This document shows, piece after piece, positions 26,430 through 36,198 of a stretch of 64,000 nucleotides of DNA. The DNA comes from Streptomyces sp. NBC_00273. GTDB taxonomy: Bacteria > Actinomycetota > Actinomycetes > Streptomycetales > Streptomycetaceae. The notes below the pieces were generated by a model that saw nothing but the letters and a program-made list of their open reading frames with translations, was not told the DNA's origin and ran no database searches. Each line of letters starts with the position of its first letter. The first letter of the stretch is position 1. The stretch is from NCBI RefSeq assembly GCF_036178145.1, contig NZ_CP108067.1, positions 1 to 64,000 on the forward strand. The letters are read 5' to 3'. Both the position numbers and the translations under genes were made by a program.

Positions 26430-27014
26430 TTAGGGGAGGCCGGGCCAGTTGCCAGCGATCGGCTTCGGGTAGCCCTCGTCGACCTTGTCGGCCGCGATGT
26501 CATACCGCATGTACTCGGAGCCGCGGAAGAAGAACGCCTTGCCGTTGTTCCACACCACGCCGCCGTCGAGGTCCGACGCCCACAGGCCGGGCCAGTTGCC
26601 GGTGATCGGCTTCGGGTAGCCCTCGTCGACCTTGTCGGCCGCGATGTCGTAGCGGACGTACTCGGAGCCGCGGAAGAAGTACGCCTTGCCGTTGTTCCAC
26701 ACCACGGAGGCGTCGATGTGGTCCGGGAACAGTCCCTTCCAGTTGCCGGTGATCGGCTTCGGGTAGCCCTCGTCGACCTTGTCGGCCGCGATGTCGTAGC
26801 GGACGTACTCGGAGCCGCGGAAGAAGTACGCCTTGCCGTTGTTCCACACCACGCCTGCGTCGACGCGGGATGTGAACAGCCCTGGCCAGTTGCCGGCGAT
26901 CGGCTTCGGGTAGCCGGGGTCTACCTTGTCCTTGGTGACGTCGTAGCGGTAGTAGTTTCCGCCGTCGAACAGGTACGCCTTATCTTTGTTCCAGAGCACT
27001 GGTGCGGTGACCAT
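26430..27014 (-). CDS. four-repeat hemopexin-like protein
   Basis: The 194-residue protein consists of four tandem units of 49 residues. Each has VVWNNGKAYFFRGSEYVRYD and KVDEGYPKPITGNWPGL or close variants. These are hemopexin-type blades and would form one four-bladed propeller. The first unit differs most (LWNKDKAYLFDGGNYYRYD). At DNA level the units repeat every 147 bp (ggcttcggg at 26461, 26608, 26755, 26902). The ATG at 27014 has AGGAGG upstream. No signal peptide is present. Bacterial hemopexin-repeat proteins are poorly understood; ligand binding is plausible. It lies inside the DNA that splits the HNH nuclease. Confidence 0.85.
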   Translation of the reverse strand: MVTAPVLWNKDKAYLFDGGNYYRYDVTKDKVDPGYPKPIAGNWPGLFTSRVDAGVVWNNGKAYFFRGSEYVRYDIAADKVDEGYPKPITGNWKGLFPDHIDASVVWNNGKAYFFRGSEYVRYDIAADKVDEGYPKPITGNWPGLWASDLDGGVVWNNGKAFFFRGSEYMRYDIAADKVDEGYPKPIAGNWPGLP

Positions 27015-27332
27015 TTGCCGAACACCTCCTGAGTGTCGCGGTCGCGTTTCGGGCTTGCGCTGACAACGTTCCACACCCGTCGAGCGTGAGCAGGGGCCGC
27101 CCGGAGCTTGATCGTTCCTGCAATGGACATGACCACCCGCGCGGCCCAGTAGTCCGCCCGGATCGCCACGCTGTAGCACGTTCTTGATCACGCAGTGGGT
27201 TATAGCGGTACCCCTGCGGCCAGGGACAGGCCCGGAGGCCACAACTTGCCCGGCCGAGGGTCGGGTTTCACCGCAGAAACGATCAGGGGATGGGTCGATC
27301 GGCACCGGACAGCTACAGCGCGCTGCCTCCTA

Positions 27333-28506
27333 TTACTGACCTCGGCTCATCAGGGTGAGGCCGGGTTGTCGAGGGTGAGGCCGGTGCCGGCTATGAAGCC
27401 GTCGAGGGTGTGGGGCCGGTATTGAAGGCGTTTGAGGCGGTTGCGGACAAGGGCTTCGAGGCGGTCGAGGGCCATGACGGCGAGGTTGGCGAGGCTTCGT
27501 TTGACGTGTGCCCATACCCACTCGACCGGGTTGAGATCGGGTGAGTAGGCGGGCAGCAGGAACACGGTCAGCCACTCCCGCTCGGCGACGAAGCCCTGCA
27601 TCCTGCGGGAAACGTGGGTGTTGAGGCGGTCCCAGACCAGCACGATCGGGGCCTTGACCAGCTGGTGGACTCCGTCGAGGAGTGCGATGAAGTCCTGCTC
27701 GCCCATGCTGCGACGTGCACCCTTGGCTGCCGGGTGGGTCCGCAAGCGGTGACACAGCCGGGTCCTCGAGCCTGGTCGCATCGCGATCAGGCCGGCCACC
27801 GAGAGCCGGCCCGAGCGTCGTCCGCTGACCGTCACGACCGGGGTGATCCCTCGCCGGCCCCAGGTCCGTCCCCGGGGCGGCCTGCGGGTGAAGCCGGCCT
27901 CGTCCTCGAAGCAGACATAGCCCCCGCAGGCCGCCCTCGCCCTTTTACCTCCGCCCAGGTCGCCTCCTTCCACACGGCGACGGCCTGCTCGTCGCGTTCG
28001 GCAACCCGCCGGGCGGGGACCTGCGGACTGAAGCCCAGCCGGTGCATCAAGCGCGTGGCCCCCGAGACGCTGTAGGTGATGTGGAACTTCCGGCCGATCA
28101 GCGTGGCCACCCTCGAGGCAGTCCACACCTGGTCCTCCACCCAACCGTGCGCGGCCGGCCCTTCCTCCAGATACGCGGCCAGCTTCTCCAGAGACCGCGG
28201 AGACAGACGGCAACGCGACCCGCTCGGACCACGAGAGGCCAGGGCCTGGACACCACCATCCCGCCACAGCTGGTGCCACTGGTAGGCCGACTTCACACTC
28301 ACCCGCAGCCGCCCCGCAACCTCCGACGGCTTGATCTGCTGTTCAAACAGTTCCGCCGCCTGCATCCGTACTGACTCCCGACGCCGGCGCCCCGTCGAAG
28401 TCAGCCCGCCCCCATCCGCATATCTCACACACCCACGGATACAGCCACCCGCCCACACCCGTCAGCGACTTCACACAGATTCACCCCGACGAGCTGAAGT
28501 CAGTAA
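27333..28506 (-). mobile_element. IS630-family insertion sequence
   Basis: The terminal inverted repeats of about 26 bp begin TTACTGACCTCGGCTC (left) and TTACTGACTTCAGCTC (right, reverse strand). Each end is flanked by TA (27331-27332 and 28507-28508), the target duplication of IS630/mariner elements. The element therefore looks freshly inserted and complete. Confidence 0.9.
27350..28458 (-). CDS. IS630 transposase in two frames
   Basis: The first frame (from 28458) gives the paired HTH part: EVAGRLRVSVKSAYQWHQLW, GWVEDQVWTASRVATLIG. The second frame, ending at 27350, gives the DDE core: CFEDEAGFTRRPP, VWDRLNTHVS, YSPDLNPVEWVW. The handover lies near 27945-27955 at GGTAAAAGGG on the coding strand, a plausible -1 slippage site. 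Frameshifted IS630 transposases are known, so activity is possible. Confidence 0.85.
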
Positions 28507-28508
28507 TA

Positions 28509-28856
28509 GAGTCTGGCGGTCCAGTCGGATGGTGAGTCGCGGCGCCAGACCGTTCTCACCCCGAGGCGACGGCTCGGCTGTCGCTGGGGCAGCTTGTCCG
28601 CATCACCTTGAACGTCACGTTAAGTCCAGAACCGGACACTTCCGGACACGAGTGCCTCATCGTGCCTGGAATACCAGCAGATTCCACGCCCGCTCCATGG
28701 TTGCAGTCGATGCAACATCGTGGCTTCAGGTACCACCACCCCAGGCGAGAGACGTTGTCGTCACCGGAGCAACCGACGGCGGAACGTCACTGACCAGGTC
28801 AGGAACGGTCAGGAGGCCGAGCGAAATAATGGCGTGCACCCCAACACCGCCCACTT
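28509..28856. other. intergenic between IS630 and HNH fragment
   Basis: No family is recognised. A 61-codon plus-strand frame at 28608-28793 has no good ribosome binding site. This stretch is part of the DNA inserted into the HNH nuclease gene. Confidence 0.4.
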
Positions 28857-29249
28857 CGAATCCCAGGCCTCGGCAAGCGGCACCATGTGGTCGATGTCCA
28901 GCGCACCGGCCGGCGTCACCTCCCGCTCGTCGTAGTAGCTCCACCACACCCCGCCGGTCAGGGTGCAGCCCGGCCCGATCTCCGGATACACGACAGCCTC
29001 GGCCAGGAGGACCTCCTGGCGGGTGTTGCATCCGTCGGCGGGGATGTCGCCGGCGTTCCAGTGGCGGAAGGAGGTCCGCTGGTAGCCGGTGCGGTCCTCG
29101 ACCGCAAGGGGGAGCGCGGACACCGCGACCCCGATCGGCAGCACCTGCGGCACCAGACTCTCGGGGGCGGCGTGAGCGGGAGCAGCGGGAAGGGACAGGG
29201 CAAGGGCTGCTGCGGCCGCGGTGGCGGCCCGCACGATCATGATCATCAC
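28857..29249 (-). pseudogene. secreted HNH nuclease, N-terminal half
   Basis: The frame begins with a Sec signal peptide (MIVRAATAAAAALALSLPAA ending AHA). It continues with the family pattern of a Cys pair and a Tyr-rich strand (GCNTRQEVL, GCTLTGGVWWSYYD) and reaches ALDIDHMVPLAEAWDS, the DH of the HNH site. Homology stops at 28857. The C-terminal half is at 25872-26160. The stretch 29250-29574 upstream is non-coding as far as I can see. Confidence 0.8.
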
Positions 29250-29574
29250 TCGGCGGTTCTACCGGCCTCAACCACGGCACAGCCAGGCCGCGAGGGGACG
29301 TTCACTCGTCTGAGGCGCTCGATTCACCGGCGAAACGCCACTGCACCCGCCACCCGCCCTTCGATAGATCCGTCATGGGGTGCGTGGCTGGTGTTGGCAT
29401 CGGGCGAGGACATCACCAGCCGACGGCCTGCGGGCCCTGCACGCGTGAGTTGCCCCAGCTCGGTGTGGGGAGTAAGAAGGGGCAAATCTCCCACCCGGTA
29501 CCGCGCGTCCGCAATGGACGACCTTCCCCGGGGGGCGACTACGACCTTCAGGCGAGCACGTGTGCACGCGACTG

Positions 29575-29910
29575 TTACTCGGCCCTCGCGATGTCCTCGG
29601 CGAATGCATCCATGTACACGCGGTGTTCCACGTGGATCATGGATTCTGGGATTTCTCCCAGTGGTGACAGGTCGACACCTTCGAGCTTCCCGCATCCGTC
29701 GAGATCGCTCAGCGCGTGCAGTAGGGCCTCTAGGGCCACTCGTGACTCTTCGCGCGGGGCCAGCATGGCGATCAGGTCCCCTACTACTCTGGCTTGGGTG
29801 ACGGAGAGCAAGTTCACGAAGTCCTGAACGCAATTACTCGCTTGCGTGCGCACCGTTTCGTCGAGGCTCAGAAGGTCCCGGAGGAAGTCGACGTAATCCC
29901 TATTTTCCAC
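29575..29910 (-). CDS. probable immunity protein for the Rhs toxin
   Basis: An acidic, helical 111-residue protein (VENRDYVDFLRDLLSLDETV, then LLHALSDLDGCGKL). It starts with GTG 18 bases after the stop of the Rhs toxin gene, with AGGAAAT upstream. Polymorphic toxin genes are followed by small, often acidic immunity genes, and this fits in place, size and charge. No named immunity family is recognised. Base composition is less GC-rich than the Rhs body, as expected for exchangeable tips. Confidence 0.65.
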   Translation of the reverse strand: MENRDYVDFLRDLLSLDETVRTQASNCVQDFVNLLSVTQARVVGDLIAMLAPREESRVALEALLHALSDLDGCGKLEGVDLSPLGEIPESMIHVEHRVYMDAFAEDIARAE

Positions 29911-29927
29911 ATTTCCTACTTTCCGGA

Positions 29928-32900
29928 TCAGTGCGGATATGGTAGCGGAAGGTGGCTGGGCCACGGAATGTGAGTATCATTGACCGCCGCCTCATCAAAG
30001 AAATCACTGTTCGGGTTTCCGATTTTCCTGTGGTAGAGCTGGCCCGCCTCGTCCTGGTATTGATTCCCGATCTGGATGCGGTAGATAGGTCCACTGCTGG
30101 CGTTGGGGCCAGCGTGTGGGCCGAGGTCGGCCTCGTGGACGCGCAAACGCGCCGTCAGCCCTGTGACAGGGTCCTTCCAGCTCCACTTGATGCCGTGCTC
30201 GACACCACCGGGGATCGGCCTCCACGCTTCCTGCACAGCGTCCTTCGGAAGGATGCTCAGCGGGTCTGCACCCCCACGGAGGTCCCAGCCTCCACCCGGG
30301 ATCCGGGGCGGACAGGGACTGAGCCCGAGCGGGTCGCTCCACGTGTGTGGGTTGTGGACGTACGTGACCGGGTTGTCGGCGGGGCCGAGGCCGAGGGGGT
30401 CCTGGCTGAGGTAGCGGGCTGATTCGGGGTCGTAGTAGCGGAAGTAGTTGTAGTGGAGGCCCGATTCGGGGTCGAAGTGCTGGCCTGGGAAGCGGATGGG
30501 GGTGTATGTCGTGGCGTCGCGGTTCCACGTCGTCGTGCCCCAGAGGGTGGTGCGGGTTCGCCAAGCCAGCTCACCAGACTCGTCGACGAGTTCCGTCGGG
30601 GTGCCGATCAGGTCGGTGATGATGGCGAAGAAGCGTTCGTCGTCCGTGTCCGTGCGGCGTTCCGTCTGGGACAGGGGCCGCTGGCCCGCGTGGTCCCAGG
30701 TCAGGACGACGTTCGCGGTCGTCTGCTCGCAGAGGGTCGTGCCGTCCCAGGTGAAGTGGACGGTCTCGGAGGGGCACTGCTTGGATATTCGTCGACCCAG
30801 GGGGTCGTACGCGTACTGCCAGAGCGTGCCGTCCGGTGTCGTCACCGCGGTGAGACGGTCCTCCGCGTCCCACTCGTAGCGCCAGGTGTCGGGCTTCCGG
30901 GACAGCCGGGTCCTCTGGCGCAGCACGACCCGGCCCTGGCCGTCGTGTTCGTAGCGGACTGCACCCGCGCTGGCGATCCGAGTGCCCTCGTAGGTGCGGG
31001 CACCCGTCGCGGAGTGCGACGGGTGGGTCGCCGGCCACGAGGCTTCCGTCTGGTTTCCGGCGTCGTCGTACGCGTACCGCTCGGTCCATCCGTGCGCGTG
31101 GACGGCCGTAACGCGACCGGCCGAGTCCACGTCGAAACCGCGGGCACCGGACAGTGCGTCGCTGACGCCGACGAGACCGCCACCCGCGCCGTAGGCGTAG
31201 GCACGGTGCTGGAGGCGGCTGCCCCCGGATGTGATGGTCTGGGCCTTCAGCCGGTTCATCTCGTCGAAAGACGACGTCAGCGCCACGAAGTCGGATACGG
31301 TGCGCCCCACCTCACGGCCCAGGGCGTCGAAGGAGAAGGAGATGTCGCGCCCGGACGTGGTGAGCTTCGTCCTGCGGCCCGCGGCGTCGTACGACCATTC
31401 GCTGACCGCACCGCCGGGCGTCGTCCTTCCCACCCTGCGGCCCAGTTCGTCATATTTGTATGTCAGCGTCCGGCCGTTGACCGTCTCGGACTGCAGGTGG
31501 CCGTAGCGGTCTCGCAGGCGTTCCAGTTCGGCGTCCGGGCTGGTGGCCACCGCGAGTTCGTCGAAGATGTCGTATTCGAAGGTCGTGGCCCCGGTGCCTT
31601 CGACCTCTTTGCGGATCACCTGGCCGAGCGCGTTGTGCGTGAAGTCGATGCGCTGGCCCAGGCCGTTCGCCCGGGAGACAAGACGGCCCGAAGGGTCGTA
31701 GTCGTAGCTCAGCGCCCGGCCGTCGAAGTCCGTCTCCGTGACCAGCCGGCCTGCCGCGTCGTAGGTGTATTCCCAGGTCAGGCCCTGGGGGTTGGTCACG
31801 CGCGTGAGCCGCAGGTTGGTGTCGTAGGAGAACTCGTGGCGGATACCGTCTGGGGCCGTGCGGGCCGTCAGCAGGTCGAAGTCCGTGTACGCGAAGCGGG
31901 TCGTGCCACCCGTCGAGTCGGTGTGGCTGAGGCAATTGCCCTCGCCGTCGTACGTCCAGGACTCCACCGTGCCGTCGGGTGCGGTGCGCCGCGACGGCCA
32001 GCCCTCTACCGTCCACTCCGTGTGTGTCTGCGCGCCGAGGGCGTCGACGACCTGGACCCTACGGCCGAAGCCGTCGTGTTCGTATCGGGTCGTGGCACCC
32101 GACGGATCGGTGACCTCGACGGGCAGACCCCGGGGGTCCAGGACCAGTCGGGTGATGGACCCGAGAGGATCGGTCACCGCGGTGAGCCGGCCGGCCGCGT
32201 TGTAGGCGAACTGCGTCGTCGCCCCCGAGGGGTCGGTCACCGAGGTGCGGTTTCCGCGCTCGTCGAAGGTCTGGCGCGTGACGTTTCCATCGGTCCCGAC
32301 GATGCGTATCGGCATTCCGTTGTCGTCGTATTCGGCGCGTGCCTGCCGTCCGTCCGGGCGTTCCAGCACTGTCATACGGCCGCGCTCGTCATGGGTGAAG
32401 CGGCTGATGTGGCCCAGCGGATCCGTTCGCGACAGCAGTCGGTTGTGGCGGTCGTACTCGAACTGGGTGACCGCTCCTAGGGGGTCGAGTTCGGCGACGA
32501 TCTGGGAACGCTCGTTGACCATGAAGCGCTTCGTGTGGCCGAGGCCATCGGTGGTGGAAGTCATACGCAGGCCGGTCGCAGGGTCCGTCTCGTCCCAGGT
32601 GAATCGGGATTCGACGTGGCCGTTGGTGCCGGTCTGGTAGGTGCAGCGGTCCTGGTCGTCGTAGACGTAGTCGTAGCGGCTACCGTTGGTGTCGGTCCAC
32701 GCGGTGATGCGGCCGTGTTCATCGCAGTCGAAACGCAGCGGGCGGCCGGAGGAGTTGGTGACCTCGGTCAGGTGGCCGTCGGTGTAGCCGTAGCGGAGGA
32801 TCTCCTGGTCGGAACCGTCCGCAGCCGCTCCCGCGAGGTGGAGGGCCGTCACTCGGCCGTCACTCGTGGTGAGCTTCAGGTGGTAGCCACCATGGTGGAC

Positions 32901-34538
32901 GATCGCGGTCGGCGCGCCCGCTTCGTCGTGTTCGAAGCTGATCGAGCGGCCGTTGCGGTCCTCGATCTGGGCCAGGAGCGCGAGCTCGTCGCTGTGATCG
33001 ACGAAGCGCCAGACCCTACCGGTGTCTGGATCGGTGAGGGTGTAGCCGTCTTGGACCCGGTCCAGCGGCCACCGTCGGCCGTGTGTGGGCATGACCGGGA
33101 CGCCGGGGGCCGGGTGAGGGTACGCCAACAGACTGCCCTCGTCGCAGCTGAAAACCACGCCTTCGGTGTCGATCTCCAGCCGCTGGTCCACCGTGCTCGA
33201 CCAGGCCGGACCGAACCAGCGGCCCGAACGGTGCGAGGAGTCGAAAGTACGCTGGAACACGAGGGGAAGTGATCCGGGAAGTGTGATGTCCGTCTGCGGC
33301 AGCAGCATACGGCCGGTCGCCATGTCCACCGGGTCGCCGTGGCAGACGTTGTCGCGACACTTGTTGCTGTTGTGGTTCGGATCCTTCTCGTGATCCCCGC
33401 GGCTGCCGCCCGGCTTCGTGTCGTCCAGGTGCTTCGCCTCTGAGCCGAACCGTTTCCCGGCGCCCATGCCCTTGCCGCCGAGGAAGTCCGGGATCATCCT
33501 GCCGACGCCCTCGTTCGAGTCCTTCATGAACTCGTCGAGCATCTGCATGCCCGCGCCCCATGGGTCGTTGGCCATGGTGATCAGGCCCATGGCCGTCGAG
33601 TTCAGGTTTGTCCGGTACTCGGCGGGATGCGTGATGTTGTAGAGGTCAAGCGGGTTGATCCCGCGGGCGAAGTTGAGTGTGCCTGCCGTGCCCTTGAGGA
33701 CACCGCCCACGAGGTGTGTCTTTGCGAGGTCGAAGTAGTCCAGGCCGTCGCTGAGCTGCTCCGCGTACGAGGGCTTCTTCGGGGCTTTGTCGCGGGCCGC
33801 ACAGACGGCTGTACGGGTCGTCTCGGCGACCTCGTCGCGCTGCTTGCGGGCGCTGGCGAGTTTATCCCTGGCCGCGGCGATCAGAGGCTTGCCGGGGTCG
33901 ACGAAGTCCTCCGGGTCGACCGGCCTCGGCGGCAGATGGTCCTTCTTCGCCTTCACCGCATCGCGGTAGGCATCGGCCTGCTTGCTGTAGGCGTCGCGAG
34001 CGTCGGTCGAAACCTTCTGCGCGTGGGTGTAGTCCTCTAGGGCCTCCTTCGCCTGCCCCTGCGCCCACTCCACCGTCTCGGCGAAACGGCCCATCGCGTC
34101 GGCGGCCTTGCCGAAGGCCTCCGCGGCCTCGAACCAGCGCGGCGGCTCCTTGGCCACCGCCGTCCGGAAGGCTTCCGCCGACTTGCCCTTGAGGCCGTCG
34201 GGCTCCCCGATGCCCTTCAGACCGTTGCCGACCTGCTCGAAGGAAGCCTTGAAGTCGTTCAAATGTGAGACCTGGGCGCGTATCTTGGCCACACTGCCGT
34301 AGACCAGCTTCTTCGGATCCTCGGTCTGGCCGAGCTCGAGTTCCCCCACGTCCGCGCCGAGCCGGTTGGCGGCGGAGCGGCTCTTGTCCCGGATCCAGTC
34401 GCCGGCATCGTCGAGGCCTACTTTCTCCGCCACGCCGGCCGTCTTGTTGCCGCCCCACTCGATGGCGTCGCCGGTCGCCTCGACGAAATCCTCGGCCAAA
34501 TCCTCGGCCGAGTCGGGTATGTAATCGCGCCAGCCCAT
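29928..34538 (-). CDS. Rhs polymorphic toxin with type 30 toxin tip
   Basis: The 1536-residue protein has a helical N-terminus of about 250 residues (WXG100/T7SS-like helices such as FEQVGNGLKGI). A DUF6531 region starts near 395 (HGDPVDMATGRMLLPQTDI), then YD/RHS repeats to about 1340 (YEYDRHNRLLSRTDPLGH style). The Rhs core LHYNYFRYYDPESARYLSQD is near 1360. The last 120 residues after DPLGL vary. They hold HGIKWSWKDPVTGLTARLRV and FFDEAAVNDTHIPW, matching polymorphic toxin type 30 (putative RNase). It has no signal peptide. Coupling with WXG-like and SseB-like genes suggests export by type VII secretion (inferred). Confidence 0.88.
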   Translation of the reverse strand: MGWRDYIPDSAEDLAEDFVEATGDAIEWGGNKTAGVAEKVGLDDAGDWIRDKSRSAANRLGADVGELELGQTEDPKKLVYGSVAKIRAQVSHLNDFKASFEQVGNGLKGIGEPDGLKGKSAEAFRTAVAKEPPRWFEAAEAFGKAADAMGRFAETVEWAQGQAKEALEDYTHAQKVSTDARDAYSKQADAYRDAVKAKKDHLPPRPVDPEDFVDPGKPLIAAARDKLASARKQRDEVAETTRTAVCAARDKAPKKPSYAEQLSDGLDYFDLAKTHLVGGVLKGTAGTLNFARGINPLDLYNITHPAEYRTNLNSTAMGLITMANDPWGAGMQMLDEFMKDSNEGVGRMIPDFLGGKGMGAGKRFGSEAKHLDDTKPGGSRGDHEKDPNHNSNKCRDNVCHGDPVDMATGRMLLPQTDITLPGSLPLVFQRTFDSSHRSGRWFGPAWSSTVDQRLEIDTEGVVFSCDEGSLLAYPHPAPGVPVMPTHGRRWPLDRVQDGYTLTDPDTGRVWRFVDHSDELALLAQIEDRNGRSISFEHDEAGAPTAIVHHGGYHLKLTTSDGRVTALHLAGAAADGSDQEILRYGYTDGHLTEVTNSSGRPLRFDCDEHGRITAWTDTNGSRYDYVYDDQDRCTYQTGTNGHVESRFTWDETDPATGLRMTSTTDGLGHTKRFMVNERSQIVAELDPLGAVTQFEYDRHNRLLSRTDPLGHISRFTHDERGRMTVLERPDGRQARAEYDDNGMPIRIVGTDGNVTRQTFDERGNRTSVTDPSGATTQFAYNAAGRLTAVTDPLGSITRLVLDPRGLPVEVTDPSGATTRYEHDGFGRRVQVVDALGAQTHTEWTVEGWPSRRTAPDGTVESWTYDGEGNCLSHTDSTGGTTRFAYTDFDLLTARTAPDGIRHEFSYDTNLRLTRVTNPQGLTWEYTYDAAGRLVTETDFDGRALSYDYDPSGRLVSRANGLGQRIDFTHNALGQVIRKEVEGTGATTFEYDIFDELAVATSPDAELERLRDRYGHLQSETVNGRTLTYKYDELGRRVGRTTPGGAVSEWSYDAAGRRTKLTTSGRDISFSFDALGREVGRTVSDFVALTSSFDEMNRLKAQTITSGGSRLQHRAYAYGAGGGLVGVSDALSGARGFDVDSAGRVTAVHAHGWTERYAYDDAGNQTEASWPATHPSHSATGARTYEGTRIASAGAVRYEHDGQGRVVLRQRTRLSRKPDTWRYEWDAEDRLTAVTTPDGTLWQYAYDPLGRRISKQCPSETVHFTWDGTTLCEQTTANVVLTWDHAGQRPLSQTERRTDTDDERFFAIITDLIGTPTELVDESGELAWRTRTTLWGTTTWNRDATTYTPIRFPGQHFDPESGLHYNYFRYYDPESARYLSQDPLGLGPADNPVTYVHNPHTWSDPLGLSPCPPRIPGGGWDLRGGADPLSILPKDAVQEAWRPIPGGVEHGIKWSWKDPVTGLTARLRVHEADLGPHAGPNASSGPIYRIQIGNQYQDEAGQLYHRKIGNPNSDFFDEAAVNDTHIPWPSHLPLPYPH

Positions 34539-35101
34539 CAGTTACCGCCCCCGTTACCGTCCACCTGGTCCAACAGATCCCTCAAGGAACGCACCCTGCC
34601 GGTGGAGGTCACCGTGTCCTTGGTTTCCGACCAGGTCTTCCTCATGTCCTGATCGCCCTTCTCGAAGGACTCGGCGCTGTAGTCCGGCTTGTAGACGTCC
34701 CACCGGAAGAGGTCACCCCAGGCCTTCTTCTCGATCTCGTCCTCACTGGCATAGGGATTGCCGTACGCGGAGTTCACGACCACCTTGAAGGCACCCTGCG
34801 TGTACTGGTCCTCCTCCCAGACCGTGCCCGCGGCGATCCCGAGGGACTGGGCGAGAGTGCTCGCATCCTGTACGAGGCTGCGCACACCCCACTCCCAGCG
34901 CTCGCAGAAGTCCTCGAAGTCGGTGGCCAGCCCCGCGTGCCCGGCTTCCATCCCCGTCATCGACAGGTCGCTGAAACCCGCGCCCTGCGCAGCGCCCGCC
35001 GCGTCCGACGACTCACGCAGCTCCGAGATCGCCGCACGCAAACCGTCCTGGATGCTCTTGACCGCTGCCGGCGAGACCTCAAGGTCCCCGTCGCCCGCCA
35101 T
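34538..35101 (-). CDS. WXG100/ESX-like partner protein
   Basis: The 187-residue protein has two helical segments around GWEWGVR-type Trp motifs (FCERWEWGVRSLVQDASTLA). The C-terminal part resembles the trailing region of ESX-type LXG/WXG partners. Its stop overlaps the ATG of the Rhs toxin gene (TGATGG), so the two are coupled. It is likely a chaperone or co-secreted partner for the toxin. The family is assigned by pattern and context, not by a clear WXG motif. Confidence 0.6.
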   Translation of the reverse strand: MAGDGDLEVSPAAVKSIQDGLRAAISELRESSDAAGAAQGAGFSDLSMTGMEAGHAGLATDFEDFCERWEWGVRSLVQDASTLAQSLGIAAGTVWEEDQYTQGAFKVVVNSAYGNPYASEDEIEKKAWGDLFRWDVYKPDYSAESFEKGDQDMRKTWSETKDTVTSTGRVRSLRDLLDQVDGNGGGN

Positions 35102-35532
35102 CAGGCCACCACCACTGCGTCAACAGCGCACGCATCGGGGACGATCCCCACAACCGGCGGGAAAAACATCGAACCGGCCTCGTCGGCGACGTCGACGGCT
35201 ATGCCCGCAGGGCCGTCAACCATCGGGACCACGGCATCAACGAGTCGCGCGCCCAGGATGGAGAGGTATGTCCACTCCCGGTCGGCGTCGCCACGCGCCT
35301 CGGCAAACCGGGCCAACGCCTCCTCGTCCGTGAACGCGTACAGCCAGCGAATACCGCCCCGGACAGCGGACATCAGGCCACCATGGGAACCGGCAGAGGC
35401 AGCGGAACCTTCCGCAGGAGCAACGAGAGGCACGAGCAACACAGCCCGCCGGAACTCACCCATCAACCGCGCCGGATCACCCTTGCCATCCCGAACGGCT
35501 GCTATCTCCCCAGTCAATTCCATGATCCTCAT
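35101..35532 (-). CDS. SseB-like protein
   Basis: The 143-residue protein has RLMGEFRRAVLLVPLV and GGIRWLYAFTDEEALARFAE, the pattern of the SseB N-terminal domain often found beside type VII/Rhs genes in actinobacteria. It ends overlapping the next gene's ATG (TGATGG). Starts at M1 (35532) or M4 (35523) are both possible; GGGGG and GAGGA precede them. It is first in the four-gene toxin operon. Its exact role is unknown. Confidence 0.75.
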   Translation of the reverse strand: MRIMELTGEIAAVRDGKGDPARLMGEFRRAVLLVPLVAPAEGSAASAGSHGGLMSAVRGGIRWLYAFTDEEALARFAEARGDADREWTYLSILGARLVDAVVPMVDGPAGIAVDVADEAGSMFFPPVVGIVPDACAVDAVVVA

Positions 35533-36198
35533 CCCCCAAGTGCTGCTCAGCGCCCTACAAGAAACCCTAACTTGGGTGTTTGCTCCGCCTTCAGGGGGAT
35601 CTCTGCCATGTTCCCGACAGCAGGCTGAATATCAGTCAGCAGTCCACGCCGCCGTACCCGGCGTAGCCCGCGCCCCGCCGCACCCTGTGAGGACCGACCG
35701 GCCAGAGCGCCGCCCCGCAGCCCAGGCCACCGTGCGCCCTACGGTCGGGTCAGGTGGCCCCGAACCGAAGGACGTACAGCTCACCCGTGCTGATAGGCCG
35801 CGCGTCGGTAAACCGGGCAGTGCGCGATGACAGCACCACCGAGCGGTAGAGCGGCCGTGCAGCTCCGTGCCGCCGGGGCTGAGCCGACGCGTGACATCGC
35901 AGGCACCCTTGGCGGGCAGGAGCCATCCGAACCACACCCTCAGCTGTCGGACGGACTCAGGCCCCCGGCTCACCGCGCAACCAGGTGGGGAACGCGAGCC
36001 GCCCTAAGCAATTTTGACGAATTCTCATCGCCCTGTCGTCGCCACCCAGTGCGGGCATGCTGGTCCTCGGCGACCACTGCGCTGGAGCACCCCGGTGGGC
36101 GCCGCGACCGTGCTGGCGGGCGACGCCCTCCCCCAGACCTGCCCGACACAAGGAAGGCTGCTAACCTCCGGGCGATCATCACACCACTCGGAAGCACC
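35533..36198. other. intergenic, no gene recognised
   Basis: The toxin operon promoter should lie at the left of this stretch. Open frames here show no family or ribosome binding site. Confidence 0.4.

Noticed and set aside
26461..26950. 147-bp direct repeats as a possible CRISPR or VNTR array
   Set aside because: The repeat period is coding and corresponds to hemopexin blades; there are no short repeats with unique spacers.
28608..28793. 61-codon plus-strand ORF after IS630
   Set aside because: No ribosome binding site, no family, and it lies in rearranged DNA.
30453..32480. 675-codon plus-strand open frame inside the Rhs toxin gene
   Set aside because: It is the antisense shadow of YD repeats, rich in Arg/Val/Gly with no domain.
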